Source: Anthopleura xanthogrammica
Lineage: Eukaryota > Cnidaria > Anthozoa > Actiniaria > Actiniidae
Length of the DNA stretch: 64,000 bases
Direction of reading: 5' to 3'
Assembly: GCA_964019055.1 (NCBI GenBank)
Contig: OZ025222.1
Coordinates: 755,001 to 819,000 of the forward strand
Each line of letters starts with the position of its first letter. Within the stretch, counting starts at the first letter, position 1. Below the pieces are notes generated by a model, which was given only the letters and a program-made list of their open reading frames with translations, was not told the DNA's origin and did not search any database. Below, piece by piece: positions 1 to 13,149 of this stretch. The translations under genes and the position numbers were made by a program.

Positions 1-1990
1 CTTCTTAAGTAACAGCTTTTCCCAAGTCAATTAGAGAGTAATGTAATATATGTCTCCCTTTTGGTGACAATCGAGAAAAAGACATCACAGAAATGTCTTT
101 AGAATTCTTCCATTAAATGAACAGGTGCAGGCCTCCCACGTGTCTTTTTTGCCATTTCGTTCAAATATTGTCTGTCAGCTTTTTGAGTTGGGACATTCTT
201 TTATTTAATCAATTTCAGAAATCTGTCGCCTTTGAAGGTTTTGAATTCAAATAGCTTTTTCAGCCGAAAAGCTGAATTTGTGAGTTGCTGAGTTTAGTAG
301 ATATCGATTGTTCATTTTCTTTTTTACGCTTGGAACTGTACTGGGGCAATTTTATCTTAGGAAATGAAGTCGAATTTGGCTGTTTAGACGGGGAGTTAGG
401 ACTTCTAGGCAAACTGAACCGTTTCTGACGTTGGATAAAAGAGTACCCCGTGAAGAAAATCTTAGGATTAAAACTTAATTTGTGTCAACTTATCAAACTC
501 AAACCACGCCTCTGTTTGTTCTTGAGCAGAAATCATTATGTGAAATGTATATTGTTGAAAATCCTTTCACTTATCGTTTAGAAAGTAAGTACACTTTTTG
601 AATGATTAATAACGAAAGCTTTCTGACTTTCTAAATCGATCTGTTTCATTATTAGCATGAAAAGTCTGAAAAAGATCCTCTCGTCGTAGTGTGAATAAAA
701 GAATGTCATTATGCGATGATATACAACCAATCATATTTTAAGCCTATTTTATCAGGAAACTCGTCAGTTTTCAGTTTTAATATACCACCAAAGCGAACTG
801 ATAAGAACAACCACGAAATATCACAGGAATGTTTGATAACTCTGTTGTGGTTTTTTGGTAATGCAAAAAGATAATATCAGTTTATGGGAGAAGATTGCCT
901 CGGGAAAGTAGTTTGAGTTCAGCCAAGTGAGCGTGACTCCATCGATCAATCAATTGTTTAGTTTCGTCAGCATTTCGTTCAGCCTGTATTTACATGTATA
1001 TTTTCGCTTTCCTCTCTCTTAATATCTACTAAAAGCATCAGAATCTAGAGAATTCTTTAATCTAACAGCACTCCAGCTAGAGCTGAACATCTTTGCTATC
1101 CATAAGTTAAGAATCTGGGCTTTTCGATCAACTATAGCTCTCAAAATCGCGCGGTATTGGTGATTTCTAGTCTTCGGCTTTACTGGCTTATTCCTAAAAT
1201 CTATAGTATTTTAAATTTCAAATTTAAGGTTTTGAAATCTGATAGTTTAGAATCGAAGTGATGGGCAGTAAAGACATAGGTGGAATTTTTTCCTTATTTT
1301 TAAAAAGGAAATTGGTAAGAAAAGGTCTTTGCTGATGACGTAAAAACCTTAGCCCCATTGTTTGTCGGCGTGACTCCAAAAGCAAATATTTTCCGGTATT
1401 TTAGCACTATTCAGTTTGCTGACGATTATAATAAGTTAGTACCGAACTAACAGACACAATAAGCCTTCATTTCCAAGCGAGAAATCGTCTCTTACCAGTC
1501 ATTTAAAGATAATTTCTAGAACTATTGGTCACGAACATGATTCAAGCTGTTAGTGATACGTGTTCTGTAAGATGGACGAAGGTCAACCATAAAGTTTATA
1601 AATTTCAATCCTTGGTCTTCAATGAAGGTAAGCCAGTCTCCCAGACAAGCATTCTAAAGTATTCTGTTCGTACTCGTAGGAATACGGCCACATTATAAGC
1701 GCAATTTTTGGCAGTTTTGAAGGGCGAAAATTGGGTTATATTTTAAGCCAGTTCCTTGTGGTTTTATAGTTCAATTTTAAGACTGCACGTATAGTGAATT
1801 CGTACACACGCAGAGCAGTGAATCAATTCAAGATGAACGATCCCGGTATACAAATGATTAAACGTATGCTCAGGAAAATCTCAAATTATTCATTTTAATT
1901 AAGTCGTATCTCTACGACCAATACACCGACCACAACATCGTGTGTGGCCGGACGGTATTTCATAAATAAATCGGGGGAAACTATAATACA
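1..1990. other. Stretch with no recognisable gene
   Basis: AT-rich sequence with short open frames only. I saw no conserved protein segment, RNA gene or clear repeat on either strand. It could be intron or upstream sequence of the gene whose last exons lie at 4507-5966, but nothing here proves it. Confidence 0.5.
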
Positions 1991-1996
1991 ATTCAA

Positions 1997-2275
1997 GCAG
2001 CCGTTTGGTTACATAAATGATATACAAGATCTTCAAAATTAAAAAATAATATTTTTTCGAAAATTTCTCTGGAACGGAAACTGAAAAAAATATAAACAGT
2101 CATTTGGTTACATAAATTAGATGCAAGAACTTTAAAATTTATAGCTGACACATAATATTTTTTTTTGGAACAAACTGAACAAACTATAATAATCACAAAC
2201 AGCCGTTTGGCCACAATAATTATATACAAGGAAATCAAAATTTATGACTCAAAAAAAAATTTTTTTCGGCCACCT
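1997..2275. repeat. Imperfect tandem repeat, about 101-bp unit, nearly three copies
   Basis: The phrase cagccgtttggttacataa recurs near 1997, 2097 and 2200, each followed by an A-rich stretch and a TTTTTTTCG-like run. The copies are diverged. Small open frames on the minus strand here are products of the repeat. Confidence 0.6.
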
Positions 2276-3169
2276 AATTTTTTTATTTAGACAGTATCGT
2301 CTCTGTAGTATTATCATCGTTGGGAGTTTGAAGTTTTCTTTTTTCATTTCCTTAAGTAAATAATGTTTTGCCTCTGTTGTAACAGGTACGTTTATCCGGT
2401 TCTGATGAAAGATAGCTAGAAAAACTATTCTTCTAGGCTGAGAGCCAAATAGATGTCGAGATAAGTGGCTGCTGATGTTCAAATCTCAACTCAATGATGC
2501 TTTTAAAAATTTTCTTTGTTAAGACACTCTGTAAAAATCCTTTAAGCCTTGTTTCTCGACATCTTTTTTAATGTTATTTTGTAGATTTGATTGCATTTAT
2601 TTATTTGATATATTTTTAGCGTCCGCAATTCTTTTTCTGTACTTGTGGTAAAGAGATTCAGCGCGCGCGGCAGCTCTCTCAAAAAGGTTGAATAGTATTT
2701 TATCTGTACTTAACATTTAAGCTTTTTTTCCAAATTGAATATATGGTGAAACCTAACTTTTATAAAAGTAATATAATTGTATATATTTTCCATTTTCTTT
2801 GTTATTCCAAATGAGAATTAATAGCTTTCGAAAACGAAACGTTTTTCACCACTGCTATCGGAAGTGCTTTGTCATTTGCGCTTTTTTATTATTTTCTACC
2901 TTTGTGCTAAAGGATAATTGTGGTCCCATAAACTAGCGAAATTAGAGATTTTTTAAGCATCTTGTTTACGGTAAACATGAAACGTCATCTGACAAGCAAA
3001 AAAATATATTAATCAGTAAAAAAAGAATCGAAAAAATCTCCAAATAGTTGATAAAAGAATACTTTGCAAAAGGAAAAGTGAAATGCAGGGATGAAAATGA
3101 TGAACTGAAAAAGTGGTCATGTCTGCCGTCACTGTCGGTGGGGAGGAAAAACATTATCTCTAATATATC

Positions 3170-3245
3170 CTGAAACAACCTCTGGGCTGATCTATGTCAG
3201 GGTACGACGATCGAACTCACACATCGAACCCTGAAACAACTTCTA
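3170..3245 (+). repeat. Remnant of the 57-bp satellite
   Basis: Carries the signature cctgaaacaacctctgggct followed by a diverged gatctatgtcaggg segment and the start of a second unit. It belongs to the same family as the arrays at 10678-11240 and 51775-52605. Confidence 0.7.
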
Positions 3246-3416
3246 TACCCTAAGCCTTCATATCCTTTTTAATACCCTACATTATACAAATACCAATTAA
3301 TTAAATGTACTTTAAAAGATATACTTCAAGAAAAACTGCATGAGAATAACATGTAAGGTTTGTTTGCATAAGAGTAGATCAAAAGGCGAGCCGCACGATT
3401 AAATTGGTATTTTGTT

Positions 3417-3641
3417 CGTCGAGGCACAGGTATCCCAAGCTGGGTTTCCGTGGTACTCGCTCAATATTGCTGCAAATGACCTGAAACTTCACAGAGACTC
3501 AAAGGAAAACACGAAACACAAGTAGGGACATTTATTTGTGTGATTTACTGATTTTTATTTTTTTCGAAAAATCGCCATACATTGCCTTAGAAGTTCGATA
3601 GGAAACCACAGAAACCCAGCTTGGGATACCTGTGGTCGAGG
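3417..3641. mobile_element. Foldback MITE with about 36-bp inverted ends
   Basis: The left end (3417-3453, with the core aggtatcccaagctgggttt) is matched in reverse complement by the right end (3605-3641, core aaacccagcttgggatacct). About 150 bp of unrelated sequence lies between them. No transposase is encoded. Confidence 0.7.
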
Positions 3642-4239
3642 AGAGCGAAGTGAAGATAATTTCCCTGTTGGTGGTTTGCCAGGTGCGCATGCACGTCTGA
3701 TATCATTTCTCCAGCAATTTCTCCCAACCATAGTCATAGTATTACTTCTAACTCTTCATATTTACCTACAATGATACATTTATTCTCTTGGAAATACTAA
3801 CTTAGGTTTTCGTAAGTATTATAGTTTGTAGGTACGTGCTTGATATGGGAATTAAATCTATGGGAACGCGCGGCGCCTTTACCTGTAAACAATCGTCAAA
3901 AAGAATCAGACAATGTCACCACATTCAAGACGTGTTAGAACCAAACGCCCCCGAACCCATTAACATTATTTATTAAGGAAATCAAGAAATTGATTTTGGT
4001 CCAGATAACATTGATAGATTGTATTAAAGTTGAGGCAATTGATTTGGATATCAACAGACAATGTCGGATATTGTACCGTATGTACAGAACATGGCTTGCA
4101 TTTAGATAGCGGTTGCGTCTGCTGTATTGACATGGAATTCGCAGTTTGTTCGACGTTTTTGTCAGATGCAAATGTACTGCGTGCAATTTGATTTGTATCA
4201 ATTGATCGATCGATTTATCCTTCCATCTCATTCATCCAT

Positions 4240-4455
4240 TTATCCATCCATCCCATAGCACATATCCATCCCATTTACCCCATCCACCCATCTCTATTCA
4301 TTCATCCATGCCATGCCATGCCATCCCATCCATTTTTGCTTCCATCCATCTATCCCATCCAACACAATGTCCCATCATTCAATCCATTCCCTTTCCATTC
4401 TTTTCTCCCTCTGTCCCATCCCATCCCATCCCATCCCATCCCATCCCATCCATCT
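4240..4455. repeat. CATCC-type simple repeat
   Basis: Degenerate catc / catcc repeats run for about 200 bp and lie just upstream of a splice acceptor. Proline- and serine-rich frames through it are artefacts of the repeat. Confidence 0.85.
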
Positions 4456-4506
4456 GTTCATCTATTTATTTTCATTCAATGATTCCTAGTACTTTTTACA
4501 CAACAG

Positions 4507-5665
4507 ATAAAAATCAGATTGAGGAGGTAAAGCCTGTCATTACGTCATCTCTTCCTTCAAAACCTGTAAACAACACACAGAATAACGAAAAGAGACAAAT
4601 CAATCAATTCAAAGAGATTACAAAGTAAGTTGTGCTAGCTATCTACTCGAATCATTCTCTGTGTCGATCTAAGTCAGGGCACAGTTAACTCACAGATCGA
4701 ACCCTGAAGAAGTCCAAAATAGTCCAAATTAAAATTTTTGAATATTCAAGATTTTTTGGACCCCTTGAAAATTTGGAGTATATTGAACCCTGAAACAACC
4801 TCTGGGCTGATCTAAGTCGGGGCTTGAAATAACCTCTCGGCTAACTCATAGCCCGCGGATTTGAATTTAGCGTTTGGGCTAATTTTTTTCAGCCAACAAG
4901 TAGAAACAAGTTCATGCCCAAGTCAATCAAAGATTACTGGTCCAATCCAATGGAAAGAGGTTTATGGGGAGTACCTCGGAAAGGAACCTGATTTTCCAGA
5001 AATTATAGAAGGATCGCCGAAGTTGTCCCGAAAGTCTTCCGAAAGTCCCGCGAAAATCGCCCGAAAATCTCCCGACAGTCCTTTGCTAAGACATTGTAAG
5101 GATATACAAGACGTACAAATTAATAAAGAAATTATAGTCAAGAAAGATCAGAGGCGAGTTCATTTTGAAGACGAAGTTAGGGTTAAATGTGATAATGAAG
5201 ACGACGTGTTTGAACAGCCAAGGAAGGTAAGTGTGAGTGTGCTGTCATAATGCTTCATTATCATCGTGCATCACTAACTCCATCATTGCCATCAGCATCG
5301 CCATCATCATCCTCACAATCATAATCAACATCGCAATCATATAACTTCATTATCACCATAATCATCCTCATCACCACACCATCGATCATCCTCATTCGTC
5401 ATCAGCATCATCCTCATCGTTCATCTTCATATCCGTCATTCATCATTATCATGATCATCATCACATCATCAATCATCGTCATCACCATCATTATTTTGAT
5501 TAATATAATTCGTCATTTTCTTTATTTTTTATTTTTTATTTTTATTGTAGAATTGTCTGAAAGATTGTTCGTTGTGTCGTTCCATTCCTCGCAGGGATTT
5601 CTCCCCTCCTTACCAGACCCTTGTAGAAAAATCGGTATGTTATTTGCGCACATCGCCATTTCCAC

Positions 5666-5727
<62 letters not shown>

Positions 5728-5966
5728 GCTAATATTGATAATAAATATTGAAAATGATAATAAGAATATTGAGTATTATTGAATTCTTCCAACAAAACCG
5801 GTTTTTATTAGTCTATTTTTGAAATAAAGAAATCTATTATTTTTTCCTTACTGCAAAAACAGAGACACAGGGATCCCAGTCACGAACAAAAAGTGGATTA
5901 AACAAGCAAGAAAGAAATCCTCAGGATGGACGTAAGAGATATACTTTTCCAGGCTTTCATGAATAA
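4507..5966 (+). CDS. Last four exons of an unrecognised gene (5' part not found)
   Basis: Four exons join in phase: 4507-4624, 4893-5227, 5551-5634 and 5871-5966. Each has a plausible AG acceptor, and the three donors are GTAAGT, GTAAGT and GTATGT. The joined product is hydrophilic. It has serine-proline repeats (SPKLSRKSSESPAK, ARKSPDSP), a basic-acidic stretch RRVHFEDEVRV, a cysteine cluster NCLKDCSLCRSIPRRDF and a basic C-terminus ending RYTFPGFHE at the stop 5964-5966. Upstream exons must exist, because exon 1 here begins mid-codon. I do not recognise the family; the Ser-Pro motifs suggest a phosphorylated, largely disordered protein. The evidence is splice phase and codon-like composition, not homology. 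Confidence 0.5.
4665..4850 (+). repeat. Diverged 57-bp satellite copies inside an intron
   Basis: Two to three degenerate units (gatctaagtcagggcacag..., ttgaaccctgaaacaacctc) lie in the intron between the exons ending at 4624 and starting at 4893. They belong to the 57-bp family. Confidence 0.7.
5666..5727. repeat. AAT microsatellite
   Basis: About twenty uninterrupted aat units lie in the last intron of the unrecognised gene. Confidence 0.95.
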
Positions 5967-8061
5967 AGAAAAGCGTTGAAATCTGATTGCCTCCCACGAA
6001 CTGACCACTGACATCAACCAAAAAAGGAAGTGACGTCATTGCTGGTCACGTGAAAACTAGCACGACCATTGGTCACATAAAGGTTGACGTCAGTCTAATT
6101 CTCAACACAAGATTTTATAAGTTACAATTTCGATGATTTCTTCTTTCGATTATTAATAATTTATAAATTATTTATACGGTACCACTAATGATTAATATAG
6201 ATTCATTTATTATTATTTATAGAAATCCGCAGATATTTTAAGAATGGTAAAATATATTATGAATTTAAATGTATTTAAATACACTATGAAATATTCTAGT
6301 CTAAGGTTTTGAAAAAGACTTTTCCTTTATATATTTCCTGTTAGTCTGGCATCAAATATAGAGCTTTTAAGTTGTGACGTATTTCCGGGACCAACCGCTA
6401 AGAGAAAGTAAGAAAATGTTCCTTATGATTTAACCTTCAACTGAAACATTAAAGGTTCGACAACAAATCCTGTCATGAAGAAAAAGTAAAAAAAAATCTT
6501 TATAAAACTGCTTCCCGTTTTGGACCCGGAAGTCGTTTTCCCGGACATACGATTGACGTCATCCTTACAAGCTCTATTATATTACATCTTACGGACTTCT
6601 AAAGTTCCTGCATATATAAGTGGTCTCTGACGACACAATGATTTCATCTAACCACTATGCATGGCCGTATTTTATACCCACAAGTGCATTTGGTTCCAAA
6701 ATAAGGGGCACTTAATGGTCGCATTGTGACGTAATTTTGTTTTTTTCTTTTTGCAAAATGGCTTTGTCCAAAAGAATTATATGATTATTTGGATTAAACG
6801 CCCCATCTCTTAATAGCAGTTAAACGAAAGCCGTGAATACTTCGCTGGAGATACGTCACAAACTATAGCTTCTATACTGTGACGTCATGCTTGGGAAAAA
6901 CGACTTGGGGGGTTCAAAATGAAAACAAATTCTGTAAAAACTTTTCTTTCAATATTTTTGGTCACAGTATAGATATATGTTGAAAATAATACTTGTTTTT
7001 ACTGAAGGATAAGTTTTCGATGATGTTTTTGGCTTTATTTCAGCGCTTTGAATGAGCAATTTGAACCGGAAGTACGTCACGAGCCATTAATTTATTACAA
7101 TGTTTCCATGGAAACAAACTACTAGAAAAAGGATGAAAAAGTTTACAATTTTTAATAAAATACAAGAAAATAATAACACAATATTCGTTGTCCATTCATG
7201 TTTTATTCACAAATCATGATGGTTTTATAAATGTTTTTTCTTTATATTAAAATCTCAATATAAAATCTCGGTGCAAATATTTGAAAGATCTACACAAGAA
7301 CAGTAACGCGGTTTAGTAGACGAGGCCGGGCGGGCTTCTGGGATTGGGACACATGTAATGAGCTGGCATGGGAAGCAAACGGTTAACTGAAGGAGCAGAT
7401 AAATTCAGGTAAGCATCCTTTATATGCTTTAATACCATAAATATTGGTCAAAACTTAGCGATACAAAACGACATTGCTTGTCTATGTAACTTTGTTTGAA
7501 AGCTTTAAGTTTGAAACGCTCAAAACTTCAAAGAACTACTTCTTGTTCTGTCGTTTCGATAGCTTCTTTCGTGTGTTACGGCTCCTAGAATGTTTATGCT
7601 TTATTTTGAAGATATTTTAGAAACATTTTGTAGCAATGAATTGGACAAGCACACAATATTTCTCTGTTCTTTTTTTTTTTTTGGCTTAGATTGTTTTCTA
7701 ATCCGATCATGGCAGCCATGTTGGTGGTGTTTCATGAAAGTTCTCTTTGAAAACGATAAGTACTACCAACATGGCCGCCATATCTCTCTTATGAATGGTA
7801 TAAAAAGCTACAAAATCACATCTCAGTTTAACAAATGAGAGAAATCATATCTTTAATACCCAACTTATCCCATAATCCTTTGCAGTCTCATTTAAATGAA
7901 CTCAATTATCTGTAATAATTAGAGAGAAAGACTGGAGCAAAAGTAAAAACTTGTATAAACCTCTATAGTGAATGTTTAAATGTATTGCGCAGCTAGTATT
8001 GCATGATAGGTTGACACCCACTATTTAATTATTAGTAATAACTATTAGATAGCCTTGTAAT
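5967..8061. other. Intergenic stretch between two convergent genes
   Basis: It lies between the stop of the plus-strand gene and the stop of CALU. It contains a dispersed repeat (6360-6560) and a short inverted repeat at about 7710-7780 (accaacatggccgccat and its complement). I found no convincing exon. A possible start plus GTAAGC donor near 7370-7410 has no partner exon. Confidence 0.5.
6360..6560 (-). repeat. Dispersed repeat, second copy at 38650-38870 in opposite orientation
   Basis: The reverse complement of this segment matches 38650-38870. Shared landmarks include acttccgggtcc, gcagtt-tata, actttttcttcatga, ttgttgtc and gaaggttaaatca. Both copies are flanked by a tgacgtatttccgg-like end. 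It is probably a non-coding transposon; its full ends were not defined. Confidence 0.5.
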
Positions 8062-11000
8062 CTAAAATTCGTCATGATTTTTTGTGAGTGCCTCACCAAA
8101 GTCTGTTGCTTGGCTACCAACAAACACGTCGTGATGGTCAATTATTTCAGATTTGGAAAGTACACCATCCTACAAGATGAAACAAAAGCATTGAATTTAT
8201 TTCAATATTTAAGGTTTCTTACCACCAAATAATTTCGTTTCTATGGTTACCAATATTATAAAATTCAAGCTTGGAAATATATACTTATTAAGGAAACTCA
8301 TTACTCGATATCACAATCCATTACCATACAAACTATTCCTGTGGTTATATAACAAATAAGATTACACTTTTTACTGATTATTAAGGTGGCTTGGAAGCTG
8401 CATATCACCCGTTTCCATGGTTACAGGTTTTATTAGCAATGGTTTCATTCATTAACTGATTATAAACATCACTTATCAAGCATAATGTAGAAATGTTCAT
8501 CTTCAATGTTAGTTACCTTATCAGAGTCTGCTTCGTTAATAAGGTGTGTCGCCTCTGCACTAACATGATCAAAATCAGGTGGAATAATCCAGTCACGAAC
8601 TTCATCCTGCAAAGAGATTTGACTTTATTTAGCTTCTGTCGCAATGTTCATAATAGTGGGATCAAAGCTACAGCATATATGTTGAGACAGCCAATTGACC
8701 TCCCAAAAGGTTTTTCTAGTGGAAGGAGGATAGAGAACTTGAAATGATCCTAAAATGCACATGAAAGAACCAACAATCAATCAAATTTTGGCCTTTCTTT
8801 ATGAAATGAAAAGAAAAAGTAAGCTACCTTATCCATTCTTCCATCCTTATTCTTATCCCGTACTTCACTGAACTGTTTTCGTTCTGTTTTCACCCAGTCT
8901 GGTTCATCGGCATCCTCTTTCTTTTCACTGTCTGGGTACAAATCTCCTAAAAAATGGAGCAAGAATGAAAAACAAATCATTAGCGTTGATGTATTAAATT
9001 ATATTTCACATAGACGTTCGTCAGCCAATCAGATCCTGCAATAATTTGTCAAAAAAATTGCCCTTTATTTAAATAGATCATTGTGGGTTTTCACACTTAA
9101 TTTAACACAAGATTTGAGGCAGATCCACAATGATTTTTCAAGGGAGTGGATATTATCTAGAAAACCAGCATATAGTTTCCTCTTTATATTTTACATTACT
9201 CTTCAGTGGCAGATCCAGGGGAGGGGTGCCGGGAGTGTGCACCCCCCTGGATCGACTCTGTGTCCCTAATTTGAAGATAAACAACCAATACAAAATGCTT
9301 TTTTTTATTCTAAGAATTGCACCCCTCCCAGGGCCAACTTTGTGCCCATACATTGCAACTTGCAAGATATCCGACACAAGGTTCAATCTTTTTTGTTTGG
9401 TTTTTTCGCGGGCAGGTGCCCCTACGATGTTGCACATCCCTGAACAAAATCCTGGATCCAGCATTGATCTTTATTTTTAATGATTTCCCATTCATTCTTG
9501 TGGTAATGAAACTATATATTTCTTACCTAGGTATTCCTCTAAAGAGATGTAACCATCTTTGTCTTTATCAATATCTTCCATAGTCTCTTCTACCACTACA
9601 TCTTTCATGTATTCATATTCTTCGGGGTGCAAGAATGCTGTATATTCTTCTTTACTTAGCTGGTTGTCATGGTTGATGTCTGCTTTCTCCCAGCGACGTC
9701 TGTCTCGTCTAATTAGATCTTGGTAATTATATTCTTCTTTATCTTCATCTATGTTAATAAGGAAAAAATATTTACTGTGATGTGATGGCTGTTATTGTCT
9801 GAGTATATAATGGTGAAAATGTGGAGGCAAAGGGGCATTAAGATGAAAATGTTGGGTACAAAAGTCTCAACTTAGTACCTCTTAAGGTCTGAATTTTATA
9901 ATCTTTTAAATAGATTTTATAACTAGATTGAATTAGATTATTTCAAAGTTTGTTTTCTCATAATCTTTTTAGATTCTTTTGAGTCATTTGTCTGTAAGGC
10001 TAATCAAAAAATTAATTAATTAATTGATGATCAATTAATAAATAAATCAATAAATAGACAAGCTAGTAAACAAATAAATAAATGAAAGAATGAATAAGTA
10101 AAATCAAAAATAAACAAACAAATAAACATTCAATTTTATAGACCTCTTGCAGCAAGTCGGAAAGCAGCTCAATTTGGAGGACAAAAAACAGGTTCCAGTT
10201 CTCAGGAGATTGAAATTCTTTTGTTTTATCCTCCATATTGAGCTCCTTTGATGTCATGTAAAAGGGGTCTATTGGGAAAACTTTATTTCACAAGCAGACT
10301 AGCATTTCTTGATACATGCATTCTAATCAACATGCAAAAAACCTTAAGTAAAAGAATATTTTATTAGCTACAGTACCATCTCATAAGTTCTTAATTTGAT
10401 TAATTACCTTTGATAAAACCATAAGTATCATTTTTATATTCTTCCCATGTGAACGGCTTGTCTAGGTCTATTTTGGTTCCTTTTAAGAGCTCCTCAGTTG
10501 GGATTTTAGCTTCTTCTATTTTCTTTAAATGTGACCATTGTCTATCGACATCCTCATACACGTATCTCTTAGCAGCTCTTTTAATCCAATGCACTAACTC
10601 TTCATGGTTTACTTTCCCATCACTGTCGGAATCTATTTTGTCAACTAGATTTCTGAAAATCAACAAAAAAGTCTTAATTTCAATGATCCCTAGAACAACC
10701 TCTGGGCTGATCCAAGTCAGGGCACAGCTAACTCACAGATTGAACCCTGAAACAACCTCTGGGCTGATCTAAGTCAGGACATGGCTAACTCACAGATAGA
10801 ACCCTGAAACAACCTCTGGGATGATCTAAGTCAGGGCATGGCTAACTCACAGATAGAACCCTGAAACAACCTCTGGGCTGATCTAAGTCAGGACATGGCT
10901 AACTCACAGATTAAACCCTGAAACAACCTCTGGGCTGATCTAAGTCAGGGCATGGCTAACTCACAGATAGAACCCTGAAACAACCTCTGGGCTGATCTAA

Positions 11001-12557
11001 GTCAGGACATGGCTAACTCACAGATTGAACCCTGAAACAACCTCTGGGCTGATCTAAGTCAGGGCACGGCTAACTCACAGATTGAACCCTGAAACAACCT
11101 CTGGGCGGATCTAAGTCAGGACACGGCTAACTCACAGATAGAACCCTGAAACAACCTCTGGGCTATCTAAGTCAGGACATGGCTAACTCACAGATTGAAC
11201 CCTGAAACAACCTCTGGGCTGATCTAAGTCAGGGTATATATATAACTGTGAGCAGAGCTCACAGATCTAATTAAAATTTAGTGTATAATTCTGGGTAATT
11301 CATGGAGGAAGGTAAGCCAGAGAACCTGAAGAAAAACCTTTGAATTAAAGATGCCAGTCAAAAAACTTTATTGGTAAATTCATTCTTACTTCCTATTTCA
11401 AATATAATTTCTTCCCATGAATTAAGATGTTTTAATTTATGCAAGTTTTGTTGAAAATTCTCATGAATCATTTTCATAAATATTAAATTTAATTCAAAAT
11501 ATTTTAAGCATAGCGAAACAAGGAAATCGATTCTAACCTAATAATTCAAATAGCAGACTTTCTTGATTTAATATTCAGATTTTAGATTTTAAATTTAATA
11601 TTTTTTACCGTCCCCACCCCCCTGAAAATCGTACTTGGAATTGGGATAGCTGTCAACACCAGTTGTTGAACGGTTTTCTGAAATGACACGTGGCGAAAGA
11701 TAGCCACGTCTTTTGCTACGTTGCGGCCCATAAATCAATGAAGAAACTATAAAATCACGGTCACTTAGTAGCTTCATTACCATAGATATTAATTTCTCTT
11801 GTTTTGAAGAGAGATTTTCTCGACTCAATGAGCAGGAACAACAGGGGTCGCGTGCAAACATCGCCAAACACCGAGACAAAACATTTGACTTGCGTCTGGA
11901 AACTTCACCGAAATAAAATAATAATCCTTGAATCTGTGTGTTTAATAATCAAATATTAGGGTAGCTTTCAAGCTTCAGTTCATTTATGTTAAACAATCTG
12001 TTACCATAAGTGGTTTCTATGGTTTTGAAGGGAATATTGCCTTGACAAATGATCAGAAATATTTCACACATCTTGCAATGAAATGGCTTTCTTCTGCTTT
12101 GAAAACACGTTGCACGAAAATATTTAATTTAAAAACACATAGTTATTTCCCTTATAATAATTTTCACGAATTTTAAACTCGTTTGCAGATTTTGCCATTT
12201 AACTCAACAGATTTTAATTTACGAGACATCTGATAAGACGAGTGTCAAACAATTAACTATATAAACCAAAAGACGCGAGGAAATCTCTTCAATAATTATA
12301 TATTTTTTTACACGATGAGCTACTTACCCTAGCCGCTCTTTGGATTCCTCTGTAGTTAATTGATCAAACGTTTTTTTTTCTTCGCCTAAAAAAGCTTCAT
12401 GATCGTATTCAGCGTTATGTTCTTCTTCTTTAAAGTGGTCTTCATCTGAAACTTTTCCTTCAAAGACACGATTCTTGCCCTTCTTTTCTTGCTGTGGTCT
12501 TGCAGCAGCGATGACAATAAGCACACAGAGAAGAATTCCTAGAGATATTCTCGCCAT
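8062..12557 (-). CDS. CALU: Calumenin, EF-hand protein of the secretory pathway (complete, 6 exons)
   Basis: Exons in coding order are 12328-12557, 10408-10652, 9527-9748, 8828-8946, 8517-8606 and 8062-8169, giving 337 residues (human 315). All phases join and all introns are GT-AG. It opens with a signal peptide ([21 protein letters not shown]) and then the family stretch [17 protein letters not shown] loops follow: [12 protein letters not shown], a second site with poor ligands and an insert ([12 protein letters not shown]), [36 protein letters not shown] and [12 protein letters not shown]. It ends [12 protein letters not shown]...HDEF, the retention signal of human calumenin. The family binds calcium at low affinity in the ER and Golgi, with chaperone-like roles and inhibition of gamma-carboxylation reported in mammals. 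The second EF hand probably does not bind calcium. Introns 2 and 3 hold MITEs and intron 1 a 57-bp satellite array. Confidence 0.95.
9204..9466. mobile_element. Short transposon with about 16-bp imperfect inverted ends, in CALU intron
   Basis: It starts cagtggcagatccaggg and ends cctggatccagcattg, which are near reverse complements. Such CAGTGG...GATCCAGGG ends are typical of non-autonomous hAT-like elements. I could not find a clean 8-bp target duplication, so the family call is uncertain. Several overlapping short open frames on both strands are by-products. Confidence 0.6.
10137..10275. mobile_element. Foldback MITE, family 'gacctcttgcag' (copy 1), in CALU intron
   Basis: Ends tagacctcttgcagcaagtc and tgtaaaaggggtcta enclose the inverted pair cagctcaatttggaggaca / tcctccatattgagct. 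Two other copies lie at 17556-18150 (interrupted) and 46778-46918. Confidence 0.75.
10678..11240 (+). repeat. 57-bp satellite, about ten units, in CALU intron 1
   Basis: The unit contains aaccctgaaacaacctctgg then gctgatctaagtcaggacat then ggctaactcacagatt. The spacing is 57 bp (for example 10743 to 10800). Units differ by a few bases. The same family appears at 3170, 4665, 51775 (reverse orientation) and 55785. Confidence 0.95.
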
Positions 12558-13140
12558 CTTTAGGCGTTCAAATTAAAATTCAGCTAGAAGATGCTCTTTT
12601 GTTTATAACCAGGTACCCGTACTCGCGTACTATGTGAACAGTTTACTGGTTCATATACCTCAAATGAGAAGAATTTCCTTTAAAGATGTGTGCTAAGCTG
12701 ATTGGCTAGAAATAATCACGTGATAGTAATCTTTACATCTTATTGGTTTAAATCTGCCACGTTGGCACAGGAGGGGAGAGAGGGGGCCGGGGGTTGATAA
12801 TGCATACGTGGACTGATGGAGATGATAATGACCTCAGATAGAGTAGTTTAAGTTTGGGAAGAAAAAATCTTATCCTAGAGTTTTTGCACATCCTTTAATG
12901 ATCATATCATGCAGCTTTTCATGTATTGAATGCTTGGTTATTATCGTTGTCGTATAAAATTACCTAGGACTACATGCAATAACATGAACGGAAGCTGGCT
13001 AACCTACCGGAAGTGAAGTCGACTTCCGGTTTTTTGCTAACTTGATTTGTGTGAGGTTAACGGCGCTTTTAAAAGAGACCGGTCATAACAATGCAGAAGT
13101 GATGAGTAATGACAGCGACAACCATTAGAACCAACCGCTT
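12558..13140. other. Upstream region of CALU
   Basis: It holds an E-box within atcacgtgat near 12716 and an inverted CCAAT box (attggtttaaa) near 12740. A short hairpin (ccggaagtgaagtcgacttccgg) lies near 13008. These are motif matches only. Confidence 0.35.
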
Positions 13141-13149
13141 CAGCTTATA

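Noticed and set aside
7365..7415. Possible first exon (ATG followed by a GTAAGC donor)
   Set aside because: No matching downstream exon on the plus strand before CALU, and no protein similarity.
12700..12770. ER stress response element upstream of CALU
   Set aside because: An inverted CCAAT box and a CCACG are both present, but not in the order and orientation of the known element.
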